Assembly: GCA_023391275.1 (NCBI GenBank)
Contig: JAEWBE010000090.1
Coordinates: forward strand, 1-15,452
Direction of reading: 5' to 3'
From: Bacillota bacterium
GTDB taxonomy: Bacteria > Bacillota > Clostridia > Oscillospirales > Acutalibacteraceae
DNA length: 15,452 nt
Of this stretch, positions 7,597-14,070 are shown one piece after another (within the stretch, counting starts at the first letter, position 1; every line of letters starts with the position of its first letter). The notes beneath the pieces are model-generated. The model was not told where the DNA came from and did no database searches. It saw only the letters and a list, made by a program, of their open reading frames with translations. The position numbers and the translations under genes are program-made.

Positions 7597-8288
7597 TTGA
7601 ACACCTCCCTGAATAATGCATCGACGCTCTTGTTTTCATTCTCACGAATATCGTCCACCGTAGAGGTCAGAACAATGCTGCCCTTGTTAATAAAAACAAC
7701 TTGATCGAGCACTTTTTCAACATCTGCAATCAAGTGGGTCGAAATGATAATCGTCGCATTTTCACTGTAATTTCCGATAATTGTATCGAGAATGTAATCC
7801 CTTGCCGCGGGGTCCACACCGCCGATTGGCTCATCCAAAAGATAAAGCTCCGCCTCGCGGCTCATAACCAGAATCAGCTGTACTTTTTCCTTGGTGCCCT
7901 TACTCATTGTTTTCAGCCTTTGCGCCGGGTCCACACTGAGCCGCTGAAGCATATCGTAAGCCTTGTGGCGATTAAAATTTTCATAAAAATCGCTGAAAAA
8001 GTCGATCATGTTGTTTACGGTCATCCAGTCGTTCAGGTAGGTACGTTCCGGCAGGTAGGAAACAATTTTCTTCGTTTCGATTCCCGGTTCCATGCCGTTA
8101 ATTAAAATTTTGCCGCTGGACGGCGTAATCAGGCCGTTGGCCAATTTGATCATCGTACTTTTGCCGCTGCCGTTGGGGCCAAGCAAGCCGACGATCTTCC
8201 CTTTTGGGATAGCCAGATTGATTGCGTTCAATGCCATACAATTTGGATAAAATTTCACCAAATTAAGACATTCCAAGATGTTCTCCAT
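7590..8288 (-). CDS. ABC transporter ATP-binding protein (YtrB-like)
   Basis: ATPase subunit (232 aa). Walker A is GPNGSGKST (residues 37-45). The Q-loop region reads Y-L-P-E, as is common in YtrB-type proteins that lack the usual glutamine. The signature is degenerate, M-S-K-G-T-K-E-K (128-135). Walker B is LYLLDEP (D152/E153), followed by I-G-G-V-D-P, and the switch histidine is H185. It is short and has no C-terminal regulatory extension, unlike the ATPase at 892-1797. The start overlaps the stop of the GntR gene as TAATG, and the permease gene overlaps its 3' end. It should form a homodimer with the adjacent permease. Confidence 0.92.
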   Translation of the reverse strand: MENILECLNLVKFYPNCMALNAINLAIPKGKIVGLLGPNGSGKSTMIKLANGLITPSSGKILINGMEPGIETKKIVSYLPERTYLNDWMTVNNMIDFFSDFYENFNRHKAYDMLQRLSVDPAQRLKTMSKGTKEKVQLILVMSREAELYLLDEPIGGVDPAARDYILDTIIGNYSENATIIISTHLIADVEKVLDQVVFINKGSIVLTSTVDDIRENENKSVDALFREVFKC

Positions 8289-8656
8289 TATTTTTCCTCC
8301 TCTGCTGTACTCCTGATGAGTGAAATTGTCTGCTGCCGGTCATAACCCAGATTGCTCATATTTGCGATAAATTCCTGAATTAAACTCATTGCCAGATTAT
8401 TTTTAGTCTGCATAATTTTATCCACATCCTCTGTAACAAATCTGCCGCTTGTACGTTGTGAAAACAATAAGCCTTCACTTTCCAACTGCGCGAGCGAGCG
8501 CTGCATCGTGTTTGGATTGACCGAAGCTTCCTCCGCCAAATCGCGAACGGACGGCAGTTTGGTACCGGCAGGGTATATTCCCGATACAATCATTAATTCT
8601 ATCTGTTCAATTAACTGTGCGTAAATTGGCCGATCGGATTTTAAATTCCATGCCAT
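8288..8656 (-). CDS. GntR-family transcriptional regulator (YtrA subfamily)
   Basis: Small DNA-binding repressor (122 aa). A winged helix-turn-helix covers residues 9-76, with the GntR hallmarks P-I-Y-A-Q-L, G-x-L-P-S-V-R-D-L-A (31-41) and N-P-N-T-M-Q-R-S-L-A-Q-L-E-S-E-G (47-62). The C-terminal part of only about 45 residues defines the YtrA type, which lacks the large effector domain of other GntR proteins. GGAGGTG lies 6 nt before the ATG. It is the first gene of a regulator-ATPase-permease operon and probably represses its own promoter through the palindrome at 8674-8689. Its inducer is not evident. Confidence 0.93.
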   Translation of the reverse strand: MAWNLKSDRPIYAQLIEQIELMIVSGIYPAGTKLPSVRDLAEEASVNPNTMQRSLAQLESEGLLFSQRTSGRFVTEDVDKIMQTKNNLAMSLIQEFIANMSNLGYDRQQTISLIRSTAEEEK

Positions 8657-8673
8657 AATTTCACCTCCGTTTG

Positions 8674-8689
8674 TATTAGTGTACTAATA
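8674..8689. promoter_or_regulatory. Palindromic operator of the GntR/YtrA-type operon
   Basis: TATTAG-TGTA-CTAATA has perfect 6-bp arms and a self-complementary centre flank. It lies just downstream of the operon promoter and 18 bp before the regulator ATG, where autorepression would be expected. A wider pair GTATTA...TAATAC (8673-8698) surrounds it. Assignment to the adjacent GntR protein is inference from position and symmetry. Confidence 0.65.
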
Positions 8690-8699
8690 TCTTAATACA

Positions 8700-8727
8700 A
8701 TAATACATCGGATTTTTAATTTGTCAA
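8700..8727 (-). promoter_or_regulatory. Promoter of the GntR/ABC operon
   Basis: On the minus strand a consensus TTGACA (8727-8722) is followed after 16 bp by TATTAT (8705-8700), one base from the -10 consensus. The predicted start near 8693 falls at the edge of the palindromic operator. Confidence 0.7.
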
Positions 8728-8751
8728 GACCAATATCAAATATTTTTTCAT

Positions 8752-8782
8752 AAAAAAGCACCGGAAGATTTCCTTCCGGTGC
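8752..8782 (-). terminator. Rho-independent terminator of the HD-domain gene
   Basis: On the minus strand GCACCGGAAG-GAAAT-CTTCCGGTGC forms a 10-bp G+C-rich stem with a 5-nt loop, followed directly by TTTTTT. It lies about 60 bp after the HD-gene stop. Confidence 0.93.
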
Positions 8783-8839
8783 AGAAACAGGTCATATTAA
8801 CATTTACAAACAACCGATTGCAGCAAAGCGAATTCAGAC

Positions 8840-9430
8840 TCACTTTTTTCCATTGACCGACGAGGTACCCTTTTCGTAAAGGTATGTGCTTTCAAGGTCG
8901 GCCAAATGCAGTTTGACGGCAATCGGATATTTTTGATACGCCAGGCTGATGGAAAAGCCGCCGCCTTTGACGGCCTCGTCAAAACCGCCCATGTGCCAGC
9001 GTATGGCAATCGCTTCCGAAGTTTTCAAGCGCAGAAAACGCTCAATCAGAAAAACCGATTTTTCGCCGTGCCCGTAAGGATAGCTGTCCTCAATCGTATA
9101 GTACGGGCGCTTTTCCCACGCCCCGGTTTCCTCGTTTTTTACGTTGCGCACGCTTTCTTTATAAAACTGGGCCTTGCATACATCATGCAGCAGGCCGCAG
9201 AGAGCGAAACTTTCCTCGCTGTCCGTATCAGGATCAAAGAACTGATTGCGCATCACATGATAAACACTGACACTGTGCTGCACCAGTCCGCCAAGACATG
9301 CGCAATGAAATTTTGTACTGGCCGGCGCGGTAAAAAAATCGGTGGTTTTCAGCCATTCCAGCAATTCGGCGCTGCCGGCACGTGTGACTTTTGACTGATA
9401 TATTTCCTCGAATTCCTCTTTGTAACCCAT
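8840..9430 (-). CDS. HD-domain phosphohydrolase
   Basis: Predicted metal-dependent phosphohydrolase (196 aa). Histidine/aspartate ligands of the HD fold are visible in order: H52 (V-Q-H-S), H82-D83 (L-L-H-D-V-C-K), H121 (Y-G-H-G-E), H146 (R-W-H-M-G) and D178 (A-D-L-E-S-T). Substrates of such proteins include nucleotides and nucleic acid ends; this one cannot be assigned. I start at the ATG at 9430 because GGGGG lies 8 nt upstream. The ATG at 9445 has no ribosome site and falls inside a palindrome. The gene has its own extended -10 promoter and terminator, so it is probably monocistronic, though read-through from the hydrogenase gene upstream is possible. Confidence 0.85.
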   Translation of the reverse strand: MGYKEEFEEIYQSKVTRAGSAELLEWLKTTDFFTAPASTKFHCACLGGLVQHSVSVYHVMRNQFFDPDTDSEESFALCGLLHDVCKAQFYKESVRNVKNEETGAWEKRPYYTIEDSYPYGHGEKSVFLIERFLRLKTSEAIAIRWHMGGFDEAVKGGGFSISLAYQKYPIAVKLHLADLESTYLYEKGTSSVNGKK

Positions 9431-9443
9431 CGTTATAGCCCCC

Positions 9444-9468
9444 ATATCAATATGATATCATTATAACA
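9444..9468 (-). promoter_or_regulatory. Extended -10 promoter and palindrome before the HD-domain gene
   Basis: On the minus strand TGT-TATAAT (9468-9460) is an extended -10 element with no clear -35 box. Just downstream, ATATCA-ATA-TGATAT (9444-9458) is a perfect inverted repeat near the start point and may be an operator. The region is A/T rich, so the palindrome could be chance. Confidence 0.5.
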
Positions 9469-9506
9469 CATATATAGGAACAATAACAGCAACAAATAAC
9501 CGCATC

Positions 9507-10757
9507 TTAGAATTGGCGGGTAAAAATATCGCTGTTTTCAAGCAGACTTTCCACGGTGTCAAATCCCAGACGATGCAGAAGCTCGATAACATACGGATTG
9601 TCAATTGGTGTGGGATACACAGCGTCTTCCCCGTACTGAATTACATTTTTACGCCCTTCGTCACGGTGGATCAATGCTTTCGGGCCGCCGACACATCCGC
9701 CGACACAACCCATCCCCTCAAGAAAGTTAGCGGTATTTTTACCTTCCAAAAGTTCATTGAGCATTGCTTTACAAGCGGGAACCCCGTCTGCCTGACGGGC
9801 ATGAACCGTGATTTCCCGGTCTGGATTCAATCGTTCCACCGTACTCTGCACCGCCTCACTGACGCCGCCGGTCCGGGCATAAATTCGGCCCGCACGGGAC
9901 GAATGGTCGCGCTCATCCTCCGGGAATTCCGCAGGATTTATCCCGGCAAAATCAAAAATATCCTGAACTTCCTGAAAAGTCAAAACAAAGTCCGTGGAGG
10001 CTGAAACATCCGGCTCCCTGGCTTCCGCCTTTTTTGCAAGGCACGGCCCGACAAAAACGGTTACGGCATCGGGATAAAGCTGCTTGATTGCACGACCGCA
10101 GGCAACCATCGGCGAAACTGCGCCCGGAACATGGGGAATCAGCTGGTGGTACACCCTGCGTATCATGGCAATCCACATCGGGCAGCAGCAGCTTGTAAGC
10201 TGAAAGTCTTTTTCAGTCAGGATGTTTTTATCGAATTCAAGCGCTTCCTTCAGGGTCAGAATATCCGCGAACAGCGCCACTTCCAGCATGCCGGCAAAGC
10301 CCAGTTTTTTAAACGCGCTGCGCAGTTTGCCGGGGGTAACTTCCTTACTGAACTGGCTGATAAACGCCGGCGCAATCATCGCGTAAACCGGCCCCTTTGC
10401 TTCGTGAACAGCAGCAAGCGCCGGAAGAATATCCCTGCTGGCGGTCAGCTTTTTAGCGTTGCAGTTCTCAATGCACTCGCCGCATCCTACACATAAATCC
10501 CTGTTAATTTGCACATTACCGTTTTCATCCTTGTAAAGCGCTTCAAAAAGGCACTTCCCGGCACAGGCGCTTTGCTCGCTGTCGGAGCAGACACAGTCCC
10601 CGATTCGCCACACAGGCGGATACTTGTCCGGGTTCAGAAGGCAGTCCAGATGGTGGGGATCAAACTCCTCCTGCCTGATTTTTTCAAGTTCCTGCGGCTG
10701 CATATTTTCCACCGAAGCTTTTACCAGCCGATGATACAATTCATTGAACGAAGTCAT
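9507..10757 (-). CDS. [FeFe]-hydrogenase-like protein with triple-cysteine L1 motif
   Basis: Third H-cluster protein of the window (416 aa from the chosen start). The N-terminal 50 residues are of unknown role. A CxCx7CxxxC motif (C55, C57, C65, C69) and a [4Fe-4S] ferredoxin motif CxxCxxCxxxC (C89, C92, C95, C99) follow, then the H-cluster domain. L1 reads T-S-C-C-C-P-M-W (C190-C192), L2 G-P-C-L-A-K-K (C239, K242) and L3 E-G-M-G-C-V-G-G-C (C351, C355). All cluster ligands are present, so it may be an active ferredoxin-dependent hydrogenase. No PAS or flavin domain is seen. AGAGGGA lies 7 nt before the ATG at 10757 but only 1 nt before the ATG at 10763, so I prefer the former. It stands alone with its own promoter. 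The subgroup (perhaps a second group B branch) is uncertain. Confidence 0.87.
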   Translation of the reverse strand: MTSFNELYHRLVKASVENMQPQELEKIRQEEFDPHHLDCLLNPDKYPPVWRIGDCVCSDSEQSACAGKCLFEALYKDENGNVQINRDLCVGCGECIENCNAKKLTASRDILPALAAVHEAKGPVYAMIAPAFISQFSKEVTPGKLRSAFKKLGFAGMLEVALFADILTLKEALEFDKNILTEKDFQLTSCCCPMWIAMIRRVYHQLIPHVPGAVSPMVACGRAIKQLYPDAVTVFVGPCLAKKAEAREPDVSASTDFVLTFQEVQDIFDFAGINPAEFPEDERDHSSRAGRIYARTGGVSEAVQSTVERLNPDREITVHARQADGVPACKAMLNELLEGKNTANFLEGMGCVGGCVGGPKALIHRDEGRKNVIQYGEDAVYPTPIDNPYVIELLHRLGFDTVESLLENSDIFTRQF

Positions 10758-10817
10758 ATTCATTTCCCTCTTTGCTTTATTTCTTTAGGCTTGTCCGAAA
10801 CAGCCGTTCTATCCGTT

Positions 10818-10861
10818 ATGGTAATATTTAACATTATATATGAAATGATTTAAAACCACAA
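10818..10861 (-). promoter_or_regulatory. Promoter of the stand-alone hydrogenase gene with imperfect Rex-like repeat
   Basis: On the minus strand TTGTGG (10861-10856), a 17-bp spacer and TATAAT (10838-10833) make a good promoter; the leader is about 70 nt. Over and after the -10 box lies the plus-strand repeat ATGGTAA-TAT-TTAACAT (10818-10834). Its half-site ATGTTAA is the same as in the Rex-like site of the hyd operon, but the spacer is 3 bp instead of 4. Promoter well supported; Rex binding doubtful. Confidence 0.6.
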
Positions 10862-10970
10862 GATTTATTACGGAATAAATTTCTATGTCATCTAAAATGG
10901 CTGAAGAGTGTGACACTTGACAGAATAAAAATCACAGGAGATCCGTTACTCAAATTTTTCCATTTCTGTA

Positions 10971-10999
10971 TTGACATCTTAAGTTAGCAATGGTAAACT
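10971..10999 (+). promoter_or_regulatory. Ferritin gene promoter
   Basis: TTGACA (10971-10976) is followed after 17 bp by TAAACT (10994-10999), giving a start point near 11006 and a leader of about 50 nt. Between this and the hydrogenase promoter (about 10862-10970) I see no gene or clear repeat. Confidence 0.6.
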
Positions 11000-11015
11000 T
11001 AGTATAGAGAAAATA

Positions 11016-11030
11016 TCATAATTATTCAAT
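11016..11030. promoter_or_regulatory. Possible PerR/Fur-family box in the ferritin leader
   Basis: The 15-mer TCATAATTATTCAAT matches the PerR box TTATAATNATTATAA at 11 of 14 defined positions, with the central part exact. It lies about 10 bp after the predicted start point. The A/T-rich setting makes a chance match possible. Confidence 0.3.
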
Positions 11031-11055
11031 TAAAACTTGAAAGAAGGTTAAATTT

Positions 11056-11568
11056 ATGTTGAATAAAGAGGTTGTTAAGCTCATTATTAATCAAATCAAC
11101 AAAGAATTTTTTTCAGCTTATTTATATCTTGATATGGCCAATTATTATAATTCAAAAGGTTTAACCGGTTTTTCCAACTGGATGAATGTGCAGGCGCAGG
11201 AGGAACGTGACCATGCAATGCTGTTCATTACCTATTTGCTCAATAACGACGAAACGGTTTCTCTTGGCGCAATTGACGCTCCGGATAAAGCCTACGCCGA
11301 TTTCAAAGCACCTCTTACGGTTTCTCTGGCACATGAACAATATGTCACTTCGCTGATTCATACAATTTACGGAGCGGCTATCAAAGAAAACGACTTCCGC
11401 ACCGTACAGTTCCTTGACTGGTTTGTAAAGGAACAGGGCGAGGAAGAAAAAAATATTGACGACTTAATCAAGCGTTACGATTTGTTTGGCAGCGATTCCA
11501 AAGGGTTATACATGCTTGACGCGGAACTGGCAACAAGAGTTTATGCTGCTCCGTCACTGGTATTGTAA
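11056..11568 (+). CDS. ftn: Bacterial ferritin
   Basis: Non-haem iron-storage protein (170 aa) that should form the 24-subunit shell and oxidise Fe2+ for storage in the cytoplasm. The ferroxidase ligands fall at the positions known from E. coli FtnA: E17, E50, H53, E94, Q127 and E130, with tyrosine at Y24. Length is typical for the family. AGAAGG lies 8-9 nt before the ATG. The gene is monocistronic, with its own promoter and a terminator behind, and diverges from the hydrogenase gene. Storing iron and limiting free Fe2+ fits an anaerobe that makes several iron-rich enzymes. Any shared control with the hydrogenase is speculative. Confidence 0.95.
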   Translation: MLNKEVVKLIINQINKEFFSAYLYLDMANYYNSKGLTGFSNWMNVQAQEERDHAMLFITYLLNNDETVSLGAIDAPDKAYADFKAPLTVSLAHEQYVTSLIHTIYGAAIKENDFRTVQFLDWFVKEQGEEEKNIDDLIKRYDLFGSDSKGLYMLDAELATRVYAAPSLVL

Positions 11569-11603
11569 ACGGGCCTCTGTGGGCCCCGAAAAAGAATAAA
11601 ACG

Positions 11604-11637
11604 AAAGGTCTTTGACACACCCGCCAAAGGCCTTTTT
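11604..11637 (+). terminator. Rho-independent terminator of the ferritin gene
   Basis: AAAGGTCTTTG (11604-11614) pairs with CAAAGGCCTTT (11625-11635) over 11 bp with one G-U pair, around a 10-nt loop, and runs into TTTTT. A shorter G+C-rich hairpin GGGCC-TCTGTG-GGCCC followed by GAAAAA lies just upstream at 11571-11586. Confidence 0.82.
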
Positions 11638-11771
11638 GGTATATACTCAATTAAATGCTCTGTTTTGCGGATATATTCTGCGCCATTGATCAGCGTATCA
11701 AAAAATGCCCGAATATTCCGTAACTTTGTTACAGAATAAAATGCCATTTCTATAATATAATAATGCCATAG

Positions 11772-11814
11772 AAAAAAGACAGCCCCGCAATTGGACAAAC
11801 CAATTGCAGGACTG
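11772..11814 (-). terminator. Rho-independent terminator of the tRNA-Thr gene
   Basis: On the minus strand, 15-base arms (11814-11800 and 11794-11780) pair fully with two G-U pairs around loop TTTGT, followed by TTTTTT (11777-11772). It starts 3 nt after the encoded CCA end of the tRNA. Confidence 0.88.
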
Positions 11815-11816
11815 AC

Positions 11817-11892
11817 TGGAGCTACTGGTCAGACTCGAACTGACGACCTGCGCATTACGAATGCGCTGCTCTACCAACTGAGCCACAGTAGC
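11817..11892 (-). tRNA. tRNA-Thr (anticodon CGT)
   Basis: A complete cloverleaf reads on the minus strand: acceptor GCTACTG/CAGTAGC, D-stem GCTC/GAGC, anticodon stem GCGCA/TGCGC with loop TTCGTAA, T-stem GTCAG/CTGAC with loop TTCGAGT, discriminator T and an encoded CCA end (11817-11819). Total 76 nt. Anticodon CGT at 11857-11859 reads the threonine codon ACG. The gene stands alone with its own terminator. No exact promoter is assigned; the sequence upstream (11893 onward) is A/T rich. Confidence 0.97.
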
Positions 11893-11973
11893 ACTTATTT
11901 AGCTGACCAAACTATTATACAAAACCAACACGCCCACGTCAATAGTTTATTGTAAAATCTTTTAAAAAGGTTT

Positions 11974-12033
11974 TAATCGGGTTTCTCTATTTTCGTGAAT
12001 AATAGTCACGGAACAACAGTAAGAAACCGATTA
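11974..12033. repeat. Nested inverted repeat upstream of the Xre-type regulator
   Basis: Outer arms TAATCGGGTTTCT (11974-11986) and AGAAACCGATTA (12022-12033) are complementary except for one bulged G. Inside lies a second perfect hairpin CGTGA-ATAATAG-TCACG (11994-12010). The element ends 58 bp before the regulator ATG. A weak promoter TTGTAA-16-TTTAAT (11950-11977, plus) would place it at the start of the transcript; a TATAAT also follows at 12039-12044 without a -35 box. It could be the regulator's operator or a structured leader. The rest of 11893-12091 holds nothing else I can name. Confidence 0.45.
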
Positions 12034-12091
12034 GAATATATAATCTTGTAAGTATTGTTTTTGCAAGTCTACATGAAAGGCGGTGTGTTTT

Positions 12092-12508
12092 ATGGGGAAA
12101 ATATGTATTAATGAAAGACTGCGTGAGTTGCGATTAAAAAGTGGCTACACTCAATACCAGATTGCGAAAATACTTAACATTGACCGTTCCACTTATTCCT
12201 ACTATGAAATTGGAAAAACAATGCCTGACATTACGGTACTGCTAAAGCTTTCAAGGATATTCAACATTCCGATTAACGAGATGCTCGCCGACGAGGATGT
12301 GCCGGACGGAGTATCTGATAGTGGGTCAACACCGAGTTTTCTGCACAGCAAAAAGAATACAAGCCATATTTATGAACTTTCAAATCGGGAAAAAGAATTG
12401 GTTGGCGCTTTCCGCATCTGCACACCTGAAGATCAGGAGAAAATTTTACAGTTGATCAAAGTTGGTTTTATAAATAAAATTTGTCCCAATTCACACGATA
12501 TTGATTGA
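12092..12508 (+). CDS. Xre-family helix-turn-helix regulator
   Basis: Small DNA-binding protein (138 aa). Residues 7-63 form a Cro/CI-type helix-turn-helix: L-R-E-L-R-L-K-S-G-Y-T-Q-Y-Q-I-A, then D-R-S-T-Y-S-Y-Y-E-I-G-K-T-M-P-D and a helix ending N-I-P-I-N-E-M-L. The remaining 75 residues are polar, with a short helical part (96-128) and no recognisable effector or membrane domain. I use the ATG at 12092, since AAAGGCGGTG lies before it at proper distance; the GTG at 12083 lies inside that ribosome site. The stop codon overlaps the -35 box of the next operon. Targets are unknown; it may act on the repeat upstream of itself or on the oxidoreductase operon behind it. Confidence 0.85.
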   Translation: MGKICINERLRELRLKSGYTQYQIAKILNIDRSTYSYYEIGKTMPDITVLLKLSRIFNIPINEMLADEDVPDGVSDSGSTPSFLHSKKNTSHIYELSNREKELVGAFRICTPEDQEKILQLIKVGFINKICPNSHDID

Positions 12509-12533
12509 AAGAATTTCTGTTTTGTGTTAAAAT
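12505..12533 (+). promoter_or_regulatory. Promoter of the GlpA-like oxidoreductase operon
   Basis: TTGAAA (12505-12510), a 17-bp spacer and TAAAAT (12528-12533), preceded by TGT as an extended -10 element, form a good sigma-A promoter that overlaps the end of the Xre gene. A TATAAT follows at 12534-12539 but lacks a -35 partner. The start point should lie near 12540, giving a leader of about 95 nt. Confidence 0.65.
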
Positions 12534-12559
12534 TATAATATTGATAAATGGATTTGATT

Positions 12560-12612
12560 AAGTCAAAGCGAAGCCTGTTCCGGATGAGGAACGTGCTTAC
12601 TTTGACTTTTTT
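12560..12612 (+). terminator. Leader terminator (attenuator) before the oxidoreductase operon
   Basis: AAGTCAAAG (12560-12568) pairs with CTTTGACTT (12600-12608). Inside, AAGC pairs with GCTT and GTTCC with GGAAC around a 6-nt loop, giving a long interrupted stem. TTTTTT (12607-12612) follows at once, and AGGAGG comes 5 nt later. It lies downstream of the operon promoter, so it would stop the operon's own transcript unless overcome. This is the layout of antitermination leaders such as glpD of Bacillus, where GlpP acts. It could also serve the Xre gene. Confidence 0.72.
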
Positions 12613-12633
12613 GTGTAGGAGGAATGATTTCTT

Positions 12634-14070
12634 TTGTTCGATGTTACAATTATCGGATGCGGCATTGTCGGCGCTGCAACAGCGCAGATGCTTGCCCGGT
12701 ATCAGCTGCGAGTCGGCATGCTGGAAAAGGAAAACGATGTTTCCATGGGCACAACCAAAGCGAACAGCGCAATTATTCATTCCGGTTACGACCCGCTGCC
12801 CGGCACACTTATGGCAAAGCTGAACGTGCGCGGCGCAGAATTGACAAAGCGGCTGACGGAGGAGCTTGGGGTCGACTATCGACAGGTCGGATCGCTCACG
12901 CTGGCATTTACCGACGAGGAGATTAAAACGATTCAAACACTTTATGAACGCGGCCTGCGCAACGGAGTACCCGGAATTCAAATCCTTTCCCCGGAAGAAG
13001 TCCGCAGCAAAGAAAAAAATCTTTCGGAAAAAGTGAAATGCGCGCTCTTCTGCCCCACCGCAGGGATTCTGATGCCATGGCGGTTCGCTATTGCATTGGC
13101 TGAAAACGCCGTGCTGAATGGCGCTCAGCTGCATCTGAATACCCGGGTCACAGGGATTGAACGGGCAGGCGGAATTTATACCATTCACACCGGCAAAGGG
13201 GATTTTGAAACGAGGTATATTATTAACGCGGCAGGCGTTCATGCTGATGAAATTCATTGCATGGTCGCGCCAAAGCGTTTTGAGCCGAAACTCAGCCGCG
13301 GGCAGTATTATCTGCTGGACAAATGCTCCGGCGATTTGATCAGCACGGTTGTGTTCCAATGCCCCACGGCGCACGGAAAGGGTGTGCTTGTTGCTCCCAC
13401 AATTGACGGCAACCTGATTGTCGGCCCGAACGCCGAACCGGTTGAAGACGGAGACGACGTTGCAACCACGGCCGCCGGTCTGGAATTTGTATTGCAAAAA
13501 GCAGCCCTCTCTGTACCGAGTCTTAATTTCAGGGATTCCATCCGCAATTTTGCGGGCGTAAGAGCTGCCAGCGACCAAAATGATTTTATCATAGAGGAAG
13601 CTGCACCCGGCTTTATTGACGCCGCCGGAATCAAATCACCCGGCCTTTCGAGTGCTCCGGCTATTGCTGAATATATCAGGGATTTGCTGCAACGGGCAGG
13701 ACTGCCGCTGGCGTTAAAGAAATCCCTCATTAAAAATGAAAAAAGAATTGAATTTAAAAAACTTTCACCCGAGGAAAAGAACACAGTCATCCATAACAAC
13801 CCCCTGTACGGCCGTATTATCTGCCGCTGTGAAACCGTCAGCGAAGGGGAAATTGTGGATGCGCTCCACTCCCCCGTTCCCCCTAGCACTATTGACGGAG
13901 TCAAGCGGCGCTGCAACGCCGGGCTTGGACGCTGTCAGGGAGGTTTTTGCGGCCCGAGGGTGCATGAAATCATTGCACGAGAACGGAAAATGAATCCAAA
14001 AGACGTACTGAAGGATCAGGCAGGGACGGTGATACTCACCGGAGAGACCAAGGCCGGGGGTGTCCAATGA
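12634..14070 (+). CDS. GlpA/GlpO-like FAD-dependent oxidoreductase with C-terminal [2Fe-2S] domain
   Basis: Flavoprotein (478 aa) of the DAO family, resembling glycerol-3-phosphate or 2-hydroxyacid dehydrogenases. The FAD Rossmann motif G-C-G-I-V-G spans 8-13, the catalytic barrel extends to about 360, and a C-terminal BFD-like [2Fe-2S] domain carries C397/C399, C427, C434 and C439 (G-R-C-Q-G-G-F-C). The start is a TTG with AGGAGG 10 nt upstream; an ATG at 12624 is out of frame. The stop overlaps the next gene as ATGA. With the FAD/NAD(P) enzyme and the DUF1667 protein behind it, it matches a three-gene set common in Firmicutes, often near glycerol genes and thought to form a multi-subunit dehydrogenase. 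No glycerol kinase or GlpF is in the window, so the substrate, probably glycerol 3-phosphate, is an inference. Confidence 0.85.
   Translation: MFDVTIIGCGIVGAATAQMLARYQLRVGMLEKENDVSMGTTKANSAIIHSGYDPLPGTLMAKLNVRGAELTKRLTEELGVDYRQVGSLTLAFTDEEIKTIQTLYERGLRNGVPGIQILSPEEVRSKEKNLSEKVKCALFCPTAGILMPWRFAIALAENAVLNGAQLHLNTRVTGIERAGGIYTIHTGKGDFETRYIINAAGVHADEIHCMVAPKRFEPKLSRGQYYLLDKCSGDLISTVVFQCPTAHGKGVLVAPTIDGNLIVGPNAEPVEDGDDVATTAAGLEFVLQKAALSVPSLNFRDSIRNFAGVRAASDQNDFIIEEAAPGFIDAAGIKSPGLSSAPAIAEYIRDLLQRAGLPLALKKSLIKNEKRIEFKKLSPEEKNTVIHNNPLYGRIICRCETVSEGEIVDALHSPVPPSTIDGVKRRCNAGLGRCQGGFCGPRVHEIIARERKMNPKDVLKDQAGTVILTGETKAGGVQ

Noticed and set aside
11698..11886. Open frame on the minus strand beginning M-A-Q-L-V-E-Q-R-I-R-N-A
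   Set aside because: It is the translation of the tRNA-Thr gene and its terminator, a well-known false protein.
12624..12926. ATG at 12624 as start of the first oxidoreductase gene
   Set aside because: It is out of frame with the FAD-binding motif and too close to AGGAGG; the TTG at 12634 is in frame with good spacing.
12433..13578. 381-residue open frame on the minus strand
   Set aside because: It lies opposite the GlpA-like gene and the end of the Xre gene, shows no domain or ribosome site, and the plus-strand frames have clear family motifs.
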